Below are positions 18,623 through 26,799 of a stretch of 64,000 nt of DNA, one piece after another. Source of the DNA: Alphaproteobacteria bacterium (GTDB lineage: Bacteria > Pseudomonadota > Alphaproteobacteria > MPNO01 > UBA2964); contig WLWZ01000009.1 of the NCBI GenBank assembly GCA_012103315.1, positions 1 to 64,000 on the forward strand, in the 5' to 3' direction. A program made the translations under genes and the position numbers. The first letter of the stretch is position 1, and every line of letters starts with the position of its first letter. The notes below the pieces were generated by a model. The model did no database searches, was not told where the DNA came from, and was given only the letters and a program-made list of their open reading frames with translations.

Positions 18623-19615
18623 ATGGCGATCGACGTTCATGCCCATTTTGTCCCGCCGTCCGTTATTGAGACCTTGGCCGACCGTGGTGTTGATTTCGGG
18701 ATTGATCTGGTGGAATCCGAGCCTGGCTGTCACTGCTGCAAATTTGCATCTGGAATCCAAATCAGACCGTTCTTTGACACACTAACCGATGTCGAAATTC
18801 GCCTAAACGAGATGGAAAAAGTTGGGCTTCAGCATCAGGTTTTGTCATTGTGGACGGATATTTTTGGTTATGAAATGCCAGCCGATAAAGGGCTCGCCTG
18901 GCATCGATTGATGAATGAGTGTTTAGCTGATCTTTGCGAAACCCACTCCAAACAATTTTCGTGGATGGCGTCGGGCCCGCTACAGGACCCGGCAGCGGCA
19001 GCGCGTGAGTTGGAACGCTCGATGGCGGCGGGCGCAGTTGGCGCTATTGCCGCAACTCACATTAATCATGAAAATCTTGGCGAATGTGATCTCGATGAGT
19101 ATTGGGCGGCCTGTGTTGAGCTGAAGGCGCCAGTGTTTTTGCATCCGGCCCAGCCCATTGCCCCGCAGCGCGCCAAGAAGTTCGCCCTCAACCAGGTCGT
19201 GGCTTATACCAATGACACAACACTGACAGTCGGCTCGATGATTTCAAACGGTGTGCTCGACCGATTCCCCAATTTGCAGCTGGTGCTGTCACATGGCGGC
19301 GGGTCAGTACCGTGGCTGATTGGCCGGTTTGACCGGATGCACAATGCGGCGCCGCACAAGCTGACCGGGACCGTCGCAGAGAATCCTCCGTCGTCTTACT
19401 TGAGCCAGATGCACTACGACACCATCCTGCATCATGGCCCGGCTTTGCGTTATCTCCGCGATCTGGTGGGGATTGATCAGATGGTGCTGGGTACGGATTT
19501 ACCGTTTCCACCGGGCGATCCTGACCCGCTCTCGACGCTAAAAGCTGCAGAATTCAGTACGGCTGAGATCGAGCAGATTGCCGAGGCCAACCCGCGCGTG
19601 CTCTACGATCTGTAG
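18623..19615 (+). CDS. Amidohydrolase of the ACMSD-like decarboxylase family
   Basis: 330 residues from ATG 18623, one base after the molybdenum-subunit stop and with AGGAG before it. The metal-binding HAH is at residues 6-8. Further ligands fit LHPAQ near 174, LSHGGG near 220 and LGTDLPFPPGDPDP near 290. This amidohydrolase-2 family includes aminocarboxymuconate-semialdehyde decarboxylase and several aromatic-acid decarboxylases. Tight coupling to a molybdenum hydroxylase suggests successive hydroxylation and non-oxidative decarboxylation of an aromatic or heterocyclic acid. Confidence 0.9.
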   Translation: MAIDVHAHFVPPSVIETLADRGVDFGIDLVESEPGCHCCKFASGIQIRPFFDTLTDVEIRLNEMEKVGLQHQVLSLWTDIFGYEMPADKGLAWHRLMNECLADLCETHSKQFSWMASGPLQDPAAAARELERSMAAGAVGAIAATHINHENLGECDLDEYWAACVELKAPVFLHPAQPIAPQRAKKFALNQVVAYTNDTTLTVGSMISNGVLDRFPNLQLVLSHGGGSVPWLIGRFDRMHNAAPHKLTGTVAENPPSSYLSQMHYDTILHHGPALRYLRDLVGIDQMVLGTDLPFPPGDPDPLSTLKAAEFSTAEIEQIAEANPRVLYDL

Positions 19616-19629
19616 GTTTTGAACTAAGT

Positions 19630-20806
19630 TTAGGACCAAAACCGCTTGGTGGCGATCTCTGCGCCTTCTGCCATGGTTTTGAATTTCGACCAGACGATAT
19701 CGGCCGTGACCTGAGGTTCAAGCCGGGCAAAGGTGCCAAAGCCGCAATCGGAGCCAGCGATCACCCGCTCTCGCCCGACAACATTGGCCCAGTTGCACAG
19801 CCGTTGGGCGATTAGCTTGGGGTGTTCCACAAAGTTGCTGGTGGAGTCGATGACACCGGGAATGAAGATTTTGTGGTCGGGGATGTCCATCCCCTGAATG
19901 TCTTCCCATTCATGCTCATGACGGGGATTGGCCCCTTCAAACAGGATCGCGGCGGGTCGTGCGGCCATCAAGACCGGGAATATCTTGGCGAGCGGGAAAT
20001 CGTGATTATGCGGGCCTTCATAATTTCCCCAGCAAATATGCAGCCGCATCGCTTCCGGTGGAATATTCGCCGTGGCGGCGTTGACGGCTTCCATATTACG
20101 CCAGGCAATCTTCAGGAATTCATCATCTGATAAATCTTTGTACTGGTTGTGCCGCGCCGAGCCAAAATCCGGACAATCAATTTGCAGAATTAGTCCGGCA
20201 TTATGAATCGCCTCATACTCGGTCTTCATGGCGTCGGCCATCGCCGCAATATAGGCCTCTTCGTCTTTGTAATAATCGTCCGGCACAAACTTGCTGAGCA
20301 CACCGGGTGAGGCTGCGGTCATAAAAGCTTCAGTCGGATTGCTGGCCTCTTTGGCGGCCTGCAGGTGCGCGAGGTCGCGTTTGAGCGGTTCGTCATTCAC
20401 ATAGGCGATAGGTCCAACCACCCAGGGACGGCCATATTGCAGGCCCCAACCACCGCGCTGTTTTTTTGACACGGGCCTCGAATTCAGGATGTTCGATAAT
20501 ATCCTGATTGGCGTTTTCCTTAGGGATTTCGGCACCGGGCGGCGCGGCTGGATCAATGTTGGACAGCCGGTGCTTTACATAAAACGTGTAGGAGATTTTC
20601 CCCATATCACCGTCGGAAACGATATCCACGCCACACGCGACCTGTTGGGCAACCACGTCTTTGACAGCCTCTGCCACCCGTTGTTCCAGCGCGTCGGCAT
20701 CATGCGGCTGGTTTTGATCTTCCGCCGTAAGCATGTCGAAAAGATCGAGTGGTCGCGGCAGACTGCCGACATGGCTGGTCAGTATCCGGTCGGTGCTGGT
20801 TTTCAT
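19630..20806 (-). pseudogene. Cobalamin-independent methionine synthase (MetE C-terminal)-like gene with a frameshift
   Basis: Two overlapping frames make one family-length protein. The first runs from ATG 20806 (TSHVGSLPRP start, DGDMGK motif) to about 20460. The second carries the rest to 19630 (LQIDCPDF, HICWGNYEGPH, VIAGSDCGFGTF). They join at seven T at 20461-20467 on the plus strand (A7 in the mRNA). Removing one A gives a continuous frame of 391 residues. Zinc-ligand candidates are the His/Cys in HICWGN and the Cys of SDCGF. Members of this UROD/MetE-like group transfer methyl or related groups to thiols. It may be a true pseudogene, a slippage-expressed gene or a sequence error. Confidence 0.82.
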
Positions 20807-20812
20807 AATGTG

Positions 20813-21310
20813 TTATCCCGAACTGGTGTCGTCGCCCCCTAATTTGCGGGCAAGTATGTGATCGATACTAAATCGTCCGGGACCGGTGGTCATCAGCCAG
20901 ACAAAAATAATCACATACATCACTTGTGGCAGATACAGGAACCAGCTCATCCAGTCGAAAAAGCCAATGCCCTTTGGGATAATCAGGTCGATCTCGACGG
21001 TGATAATGGCGACGATCATCGCGATGGTCAGCGCGATCGAACAAAAAGTAGTCAGCAAGCCGATCATCAGGAAGATGCCGCCAAAGAACTCAACACTACC
21101 GAGGAACAGTGCCATGAGCTCGGGCAGAGGCAGTCCGATCTTCGCCATCAGCTTGATCAGGTCTTCGTGTTTTTCGGCAATAAACAATTTGTTATAGCCC
21201 GACACACAAAAGAACAGCCCCATCGAGAACCGCGCGACAAAGATCGGTAGCCATTCGAAAGATCGGTAGCCGGTCAGCACCGGGTGAAGCAGGGATTGGA
21301 AGTTGAACAT
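20813..21310 (-). CDS. DoxX-family membrane protein
   Basis: 165 residues with four hydrophobic helices: FVARFSMGLFFCVSGYNKLF, LMALFLGSVEFFGGIFLMIG, IALTIAMIVAIITVEI and a C-terminal WFLYLPQVMYVIIFVWLM. The GxxKL-type first helix and spacing fit the DoxX/quinol-oxidase-like family of small inner-membrane proteins, linked in some bacteria to thiol stress or terminal oxidases. It has a strong GGAGAGGAG ribosome site. It is followed 7 bases later by the MetE-like gene and preceded by a DMT transporter on the same strand. Function here is unknown. Confidence 0.85.
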   Translation of the reverse strand: MFNFQSLLHPVLTGYRSFEWLPIFVARFSMGLFFCVSGYNKLFIAEKHEDLIKLMAKIGLPLPELMALFLGSVEFFGGIFLMIGLLTTFCSIALTIAMIVAIITVEIDLIIPKGIGFFDWMSWFLYLPQVMYVIIFVWLMTTGPGRFSIDHILARKLGGDDTSSG

Positions 21311-21337
21311 GGTATTTCTCCTCTCCTGTTAAATTTA

Positions 21338-22378
21338 TTAAATACCTTTGAAGCCGGTGCGGCATTCACCATCGATGACCGCCGTGCTGTCTGACATGTC
21401 GTCATCATCATTCATTTCGACGGCGTCGTCTTTTAGGCCTTTGCGTCGGGACCCAAACAGGCAAATCAGGATGCCAACCAGCAACACGCCGCCGCCGGTA
21501 AGTTGTGCCATTTTGGGTGTTTCGCCGAGGATCAGCATTGCCGCCCCAACACCGGCGACCGGCGCGAAGGAAGTTGCCGCAGATACATCGAGTGAACGTG
21601 ATCGCCGCATCCCGAAATCCCAGGCCAGCTGGCCGCTAACCACGATGATGCCGCCATAGATCACCATCCATTGCCATAGGAAGGGCGAGCCAACATCCAT
21701 GAAATGGATGGGCCCGAACAGATAGAGCGCGATGATGAAGAACGCGACCGTGCCAACCGCGACCCGAAACACTGAGAAGATACCAAGCGGCACGCCGCGC
21801 AGGAACTTCCGCGCAATGATGGTTGAGACTGCATAGGTCGCGGCGGCTGCTGCGGCAAAGAATTCACCTTTGCCAATCATATAGTCACCGCCCATTGGCT
21901 GCAGAAAGACCGACAACGCGACACCTGTGGTGCAAACGATGGAGCCGACAATCGACCACCAGCCAAACCGGTCGCCAAAAATCAGGCAGGAAAGCAACAG
22001 CAGCAAGGGCGGTTCGATCTGGGTGACCAGCACGACGCCGGTGACCATGGTGTTCTCAATCGCCAGATAGAACAGACCGGGCGCCAGCGCATTGGCCATA
22101 AAGGCGAGCACGATCAGGGCGCACCATTCACCAGTGGAGACCTGCTTTAGCGTCTCGCGCGTCCAGCTCTTGCGATGCACGCCATATAGCACGATGGTGG
22201 CGCAGGCATTGCCGGCAAAGAGCAGATTGCAGAAAGAGATCGCGTTGCGGCCGTCTATTGGGAATTGCAGTCCGAGATCATGGAGAATTTTCACCACCGA
22301 GGCGGCGGCGCCAAACACAATGACGGAAAACCACAGATAGGCGGGACCCGGAACGTTGTAAGCGACGCGTGCAAACAT
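21338..22378 (-). CDS. DMT-superfamily (EamA) transporter
   Basis: 346 residues from ATG 22378, chosen because GAGGGGGA lies 7-14 bases before it (an in-frame ATG at 22396 precedes the ribosome site). About ten transmembrane helices make two EamA repeats. The second repeat begins near IGKGEFFAAAAAATYAVSTIIARKF, written here only as the region around residue 180. The C-terminus is polar and acidic (DDDDMSD). It is probably an inner-membrane exporter or permease for metabolites or amino acids; the substrate is unknown. Confidence 0.88.
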   Translation of the reverse strand: MFARVAYNVPGPAYLWFSVIVFGAAASVVKILHDLGLQFPIDGRNAISFCNLLFAGNACATIVLYGVHRKSWTRETLKQVSTGEWCALIVLAFMANALAPGLFYLAIENTMVTGVVLVTQIEPPLLLLLSCLIFGDRFGWWSIVGSIVCTTGVALSVFLQPMGGDYMIGKGEFFAAAAAATYAVSTIIARKFLRGVPLGIFSVFRVAVGTVAFFIIALYLFGPIHFMDVGSPFLWQWMVIYGGIIVVSGQLAWDFGMRRSRSLDVSAATSFAPVAGVGAAMLILGETPKMAQLTGGGVLLVGILICLFGSRRKGLKDDAVEMNDDDDMSDSTAVIDGECRTGFKGI

Positions 22379-22618
22379 CGCTATTCCCCCTCGCATGAGT
22401 GTTTTGCGGATATTTCCGTCATCACAGCCCCCTCACATCAGCCTTATTATATCTTGTTAAAGCTATAGCTGGGCACAAATACGGGAATGTCTATTCACAG
22501 GAATGTCATGTCTTCGAGAGCATAGCTCGAAATCGTTATCCCCTGCCGTTCCCAGCATGGGTGCGGCGCGTTACACTGCGGCCAACAGATAACAGATTTT
22601 CAACAGGAGCCCTCTTAG

Positions 22619-23236
22619 ATGACCGATACCAAGGATTTCCCTGCCGACGTTTTGCCCGAAAGCCGCTCGCGCGTCGCGCTGCCCAATCGCGATGATCTCG
22701 ATGATGCCGCCCGCGAAGTGTTTGACGCGCATGTTCATATCGATCCCGCCGCGGGAAAATCGCTCGCCGGGCTCTATGGGCCAGGGGGTATCCGTCTGCA
22801 TTCCAAGAAACTGTCGGGTCTGTCCTCGCCTGCCGCGCATTATCTTCGCCATGGCGCAGACTTCAGCGAGCAGGAACGCGAGATCGCGATCCTTACCACG
22901 GCGCGCGAATATGACTCGCAGTTTGAATGGTGCGCCCATGAACGCGAAGGGCTGCGCGTTGGCCTGCCGATGGAAACTGTTGATGTCATCCGCCACCGCA
23001 AACCAACGGATGGCCTGCCGGAAACCCATGCCGTGCTGATTGAAATGGGCCGCCAGCTGTTCCAGACCAAGAAGCTGGATTCCGCAACCTATGCCCGCGC
23101 CGCGGCGGCGTTTGAGATGCCGACGCTGGTTGATCTGATCTCGCTGATGGGGGCGTACTCTGCCACCGCTATCCTGCTCGCGGCATTTGATGTGCAGCTG
23201 CCAGAAGGCTCCGACCCCGCGCTGCCGGTGGATTAA
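22619..23236 (+). CDS. Carboxymuconolactone decarboxylase (CMD)-family protein
   Basis: 205 residues. The CMD signature region is REIAILTTAREYDSQFEW followed by CAHEREGLRVGL, matching the E-x-x-x-H helix pair that binds substrate in this family. There is no CxxC, so an AhpD-type thiol peroxidase role is unlikely. A GGAG ribosome site precedes the ATG. CMD proteins act in protocatechuate-type pathways, but many homologues are uncharacterised. The coding sequence ends 4 bases inside the end of the convergent membrane protein gene. Confidence 0.85.
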   Translation: MTDTKDFPADVLPESRSRVALPNRDDLDDAAREVFDAHVHIDPAAGKSLAGLYGPGGIRLHSKKLSGLSSPAAHYLRHGADFSEQEREIAILTTAREYDSQFEWCAHEREGLRVGLPMETVDVIRHRKPTDGLPETHAVLIEMGRQLFQTKKLDSATYARAAAAFEMPTLVDLISLMGAYSATAILLAAFDVQLPEGSDPALPVD

Positions 23237-23733
23237 CTTGCTGTGGGGGCGCTGCTGCCAACATACCCGAAATCCGGATTGCGCCAGACGGCCATGAACC
23301 ACAGACAAAGGCCGGTGATAATCCCCATCAGGATGGCCGCCAGAAATTCATTTTGGCCGATGATGTCGGGTACCAGATCAAACAGCCTAGCGACGCCGGC
23401 GAAGGCGACGATGCCGCCGACGGCACCGCAGACGCTGTAAAGCAATAACCCGCGCCAGCCTGAAAGGATAATATCCTGACGCCGGGCATAACGGTGCGCG
23501 GGGATGCCGGCCAGCCAAGCGACCAGATAGCACGGTATGACGGTAAAAGCCCCGTTGATCATCGCATCGAACCGCCAGTTATCCAGGAACTGGTTGCTAT
23601 AGGTTTCGGTGCTGATATCGATCGCCAGGACGAGCAGTGGCCCGACTGCGGGTGCGATGATAAAGGCCCAGAAGGTTCGCGCCGCGCCGGATCGCGGGCG
23701 TTGATGAGAGGCATCGGGCGTGGTGTCGTTCAT
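23233..23733 (-). CDS. Four-helix integral membrane protein of unknown function
   Basis: 166 residues from ATG 23733, which has GGGAGA about 10 bases upstream; a TTG at 23754 in frame is less likely. Four hydrophobic segments are visible: FWAFIIAPAVGPLLVLAI, INGAFTVIPCYLVAWLAGI, LLLYSVCGAVGGIVAFAGV and FLAAILMGIITGLCLWFMAV. The N-terminus is polar and probably cytoplasmic. I do not recognise a family. It is convergent with the CMD gene. Confidence 0.7.
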   Translation of the reverse strand: MNDTTPDASHQRPRSGAARTFWAFIIAPAVGPLLVLAIDISTETYSNQFLDNWRFDAMINGAFTVIPCYLVAWLAGIPAHRYARRQDIILSGWRGLLLYSVCGAVGGIVAFAGVARLFDLVPDIIGQNEFLAAILMGIITGLCLWFMAVWRNPDFGYVGSSAPTAS

Positions 23734-24089
23734 TGGCAACAGTCTCCCTGGCAAACGGCCACAACAACTATAGACACTCTGTGTCGGAAATTGGGCGGCT
23801 TAACCCACCCCCGGTAGCAGGGCGCGTAACTTAGTTTTCAATAAGTGGTAAAAATACCATAAACTTTGGATAAATTGCGGTATTTTTCCTTCTCGGAATT
23901 TGTTCCTTTTTTGTTTATCTGTTATTAGGTTAGGCATGGAACAGAACTCAGCAGATACCCAAAAAGAAGTAACGGGCTTAACGCCAGAGGGAGGCGACCG
24001 CGATACAGCGAATTTTGTATAACAAGGTTTTAATTCCTATTGAAGTTGTTGTGTGGTATGCTCCTAGTAATTGAGTGTAGGAGATTTCA
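23734..24089. other. Intergenic region, AT-rich, no convincing gene
   Basis: About 356 bases between a minus-strand membrane protein and the YfbM-like gene. Base composition falls clearly toward AT from about 23830. It holds one inverted repeat (listed separately) and a 28-codon ATG frame at 23936-24022 with no recognisable homology or clear ribosome site. Promoter elements for the downstream gene cannot be placed with confidence. Confidence 0.5.
23850..23887. repeat. 9-base inverted repeat, possible stem-loop
   Basis: AAAAATACC at 23850-23858 is the exact reverse complement of GGTATTTTT at 23879-23887, with a 20-base AT-rich loop. It lies at the start of the AT-rich stretch. It could be a weak terminator or a regulatory hairpin; the T-run in the right arm is internal rather than after a GC stem, so a standard terminator is unlikely. 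Confidence 0.3.
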
Positions 24090-24635
24090 ATGACGCTGGG
24101 TGTTCACTTTGCAATTACCGACGAACAACGAAAAACTCTTGAAGGGGCGGCGGATGATGCGGCTCGGATCGACTATGTCAAAGAAGTGATCGAAGAGGCT
24201 TGGGAAGAAGAATTTACAGTTGAGAGCGATAAGGCCTGGGATGCGCTTCATCGTTGTTTGGGGGAGGTATCTTCCGATGTTTATTCGTTGTGGCCTATTC
24301 CTGACAAGCGCGGAATTTGCGTTTCAATCGACGATTATGGCGAGTACCCATTGAAGCTGTGTGTGCTCGGTGGCGAAAAATTGATCGCTGAAAATAAGGA
24401 CTACTGTATTCGGTTGATTGAGCCACACGAGGTGTCCGATTTGGTTCCCGCTTTAAATGAGATTGATATCGTTGAGCTCAGCAAACGTTATTTTAAATAT
24501 TGCGAGGAGGTTTGGCCGGAATTTGGCCAGGAAGATTTTGACTATTCCTGGGAGTATTTTGTTGAGGTTCGCGCTTTTTTTCGCCGAATGGATGGCAATG
24601 GACGGTCGATAATCTTTACGGTGGCGGGGGCATAA
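24090..24635 (+). CDS. YfbM-like (DUF1877) protein
   Basis: 181 residues. Family-type features are LGVHFAITDEQ at the N-terminus, the SDKAWDALHRCLGE segment near residue 48, and a late aromatic patch DYSWEYFVEVRAFFRRM. DUF1877/YfbM proteins are small, cytosolic and uncharacterised. The ribosome site TAGGAGA is well placed. It lies just upstream of a peptidoglycan-binding-domain protein with a duplicated C-terminal domain; a role as a cognate protective protein for that gene is conceivable but only from position. The gene is AT-richer than the flanking catabolic genes. Confidence 0.75.
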   Translation: MTLGVHFAITDEQRKTLEGAADDAARIDYVKEVIEEAWEEEFTVESDKAWDALHRCLGEVSSDVYSLWPIPDKRGICVSIDDYGEYPLKLCVLGGEKLIAENKDYCIRLIEPHEVSDLVPALNEIDIVELSKRYFKYCEEVWPEFGQEDFDYSWEYFVEVRAFFRRMDGNGRSIIFTVAGA

Positions 24636-24814
24636 GTCAGCGCTCATACGGTGGTTCAATAATCGTGAGTTGAATGTCTTCTTGACATAACACCCAATAT
24701 AGGTAATAATTCCTAATATCAAAACCTGTGCCAGAAGTGGCGCGGATTTATCTGTTGGCTGGTCGCGAGATTGCGGGCGGCTTTTTTTTGCCGAATTTTC
24801 GCGAGGTGAACTGA

Positions 24815-26257
24815 ATGAGAACTGGAAAATTCCTAAAAGGCCCAGTTGGTCAAGGAGCGCAAAACAATCCAGAAGACGTGTTTGTGGTGAGGCACCTGAT
24901 ACGGGTCGCCGGTGGAAAAGAAATAGATGAAACAAAGGATGATCCCGATGCTGACGGTTTTTTCGATTCTGATCTCGACGAAGAAATTCATGATTTCCAG
25001 GAGAAGAACGGTCTTCGTGTTGACGGTGTTCTAAACCCTGGCGGCGAAACCGAACGGAATATTGTCAGTCATATCGTTGATGACGAACGTCCGATTGGAT
25101 CAACAGATGATTTTTCGTTGAACCATAGTGTTGGAGAGGGCGGTGAAAACACTCCAGAGGATGTATCGAATATTCGCCGGTTGTTGGCAGCTTCCGGGCG
25201 GTTACCGTTTGATGTGAGTGCGCCTCCGCCTCAATTCATTGACAGCGACGTGGTGGACACCCTTCGCGAAATTCAACAGGAAAAGGGATTTCAAGCTGAA
25301 GGTTTGGTCTCCGAGGGAGATGAAACTTTCGTCGCACTACGGGGAGAAGCAAAAGAGCTGGCGACGAGAAAGGAAAATGAACACAAAATACAGGTGGCAG
25401 CCCTTCCGGCAGCTCTCATACCACTTTTAATTCAGGCGGGGCGAGCAACACCCGCAATTTTACGATCTTTAGGCCTGATTGGTGCTGCTACCAACATACC
25501 GAAGGTGCCAAATAAATCGAGCGATGAACCAGCTCCTAATTCCAATGAAAGAACAGAAGCTGCTACGCCGCTTCCGAACACATTGCCCGGCCGGACACCG
25601 GTCCCCCCTGTTCCAGATCACGAAGAATTTCCAGTCGACCCAATTGAGCATTCGATAGAGGGTTTTCCTCCTATGATACCGGTCGATCCTTGGGTAGAAA
25701 CATTTCCCGATAGTTCGGACGAAATTCCAAAAACGTTCATCGTTGAACGACATGAAAATGAAGAAACTGTTGTGCATAATTCTGACTTAATGAAAGCCAT
25801 TGAAGAGTGCTCAGCGAAGGAGGCAAACGCTCTCAAGCACAAAGGCGGTGCGAGAAAAGGCGATGAGAAAATAAAAGAATATTATTTACGCAATAAATTA
25901 GCCGAAGGTACGGACGGCAGAAAAGGTTCCTCGTTCCTTGATTTGTCTTTTAAAGACCCAGTGACCAAACGTTTCCTGCATCTTAATACTGTGGATACCA
26001 AGGCTAAAGGGACCCAACCCTCGAAGCGAGAAGATGATGCTGCGAAACGGATTATTCAAAATATGAATACTGAGACAGGGGATATCCTGGTTCTTGTTCC
26101 CAAACTTGCGAAAAATGAAACATTTGATCTGGAGAAATTCAAAGCATTCATTATGCCAATTATCAGGGAGGTGAATAAAAATTATAAGGAAGGAGAAAGC
26201 GATCCTGTTGATCGTCCTCGTCGACTGGATCCACTCAAAGAGCCCCTTTCCGAATAA
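24815..26257 (+). CDS. Two peptidoglycan-binding-like domains, Pro-rich linker and unknown C-terminal domain
   Basis: 480 residues. Residues about 18-80 and 107-172 are two related repeats resembling PG_binding_1 domains, each ending in a motif like EIHDFQEKNGLRVDGVLNPG or LREIQQEKGFQAEGLV. A hydrophobic patch (ALPAALIPLLIQAG) follows near 195-210, then an acidic, proline-rich linker to about 330. Residues 370-462 form a compact domain (KGSSFLDLSFKDP, FLHLNTVDTK, KRED, ILVLVP) that recurs in the next gene. No Sec signal peptide is seen. The architecture is that of an effector or toxin with a wall-targeting N-terminus and a variable C-terminus; this is inference, and the C-terminal activity is unknown. 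Confidence 0.65.
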   Translation: MRTGKFLKGPVGQGAQNNPEDVFVVRHLIRVAGGKEIDETKDDPDADGFFDSDLDEEIHDFQEKNGLRVDGVLNPGGETERNIVSHIVDDERPIGSTDDFSLNHSVGEGGENTPEDVSNIRRLLAASGRLPFDVSAPPPQFIDSDVVDTLREIQQEKGFQAEGLVSEGDETFVALRGEAKELATRKENEHKIQVAALPAALIPLLIQAGRATPAILRSLGLIGAATNIPKVPNKSSDEPAPNSNERTEAATPLPNTLPGRTPVPPVPDHEEFPVDPIEHSIEGFPPMIPVDPWVETFPDSSDEIPKTFIVERHENEETVVHNSDLMKAIEECSAKEANALKHKGGARKGDEKIKEYYLRNKLAEGTDGRKGSSFLDLSFKDPVTKRFLHLNTVDTKAKGTQPSKREDDAAKRIIQNMNTETGDILVLVPKLAKNETFDLEKFKAFIMPIIREVNKNYKEGESDPVDRPRRLDPLKEPLSE

Positions 26258-26316
26258 AGGATTTTATTCCTTAATAAATAGTTGCAAATCTGTTTGCTAT
26301 GCGCAACAATCGGTAA

Positions 26317-26685
26317 ATGCCTGATGTAGCAGAATGGTTGTTGAAATCGCCCGCTGGCAGTAAGCGTGGTTCAGTCTATATGGACATTAGCTTTAGTGAT
26401 TCGGTGACCAACCGCTTTCTCCATGTAAACACGTTTCTGCCGCGAAAAGATGGCAAAACGCCGGTTAAGCGGGAGTTAATGGCTGCCAGGAAAGCTGTGC
26501 TGAATGGTGGAGTTGGGGATGTCATTCTCTTGTGTCCGTTCCGGACGGGTGGACTGCATCCGGAATTCAAACGAGACATCCAGCATTTCATCAAGGCGGT
26601 AAATGAGCCACCACCCGAAACCGATCCGCGCCTGAATACGCCGGTCGATCAGCTCTATTACATCTGGGAAGCGCCTGACGACTGA
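26317..26685 (+). CDS. Orphan copy of the C-terminal domain of the upstream gene
   Basis: 122 residues. Residues 15 to about 95 align by eye with residues 370-462 of the preceding protein: GSVYMDISFSDSVTNRFLHVNT against GSSFLDLSFKDPVTKRFLHLNT (compared in pieces), then a KRE motif, a VILLCPF/ILVLVP strand and an FI..I..VN helix. It lacks the peptidoglycan-binding repeats and linker. There is no clear ribosome site before the ATG, so it may be an unexpressed cassette or be translated by read-on from the 59-base-distant upstream gene. Function unknown. Confidence 0.6.
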   Translation: MPDVAEWLLKSPAGSKRGSVYMDISFSDSVTNRFLHVNTFLPRKDGKTPVKRELMAARKAVLNGGVGDVILLCPFRTGGLHPEFKRDIQHFIKAVNEPPPETDPRLNTPVDQLYYIWEAPDD

Positions 26686-26799
26686 TCAGCCATCGCCCCG
26701 ACGGCTCTCCGCCGATTGATCGAATTATTTATGAGAGAAAGAGGGGGAGAGCCATGCTGTCTTGTGCAGGCGGGCCGACTCTCCGCCACCCCATCTGCG

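Noticed and set aside
20393..20556. MetE-like split as another Sec codon
   Set aside because: The two halves are in different frames and the break is at a homopolymer, so UGA recoding cannot join them.
22571..23308. 245-codon frame antisense to the CMD gene
   Set aside because: The plus-strand CMD protein has a ribosome site and family motifs; the antisense product has none.
23936..24022. 28-codon ATG frame in the AT-rich gap
   Set aside because: Too short, with no clear ribosome site, hydrophobic segment or recognisable motif.
26703..26753. Inverted repeat GGCTCTCC / GGAGAGCC between convergent genes
   Set aside because: The arms are only 8 bases, 35 bases apart, with no T-run, so neither a terminator nor an element end is supported.
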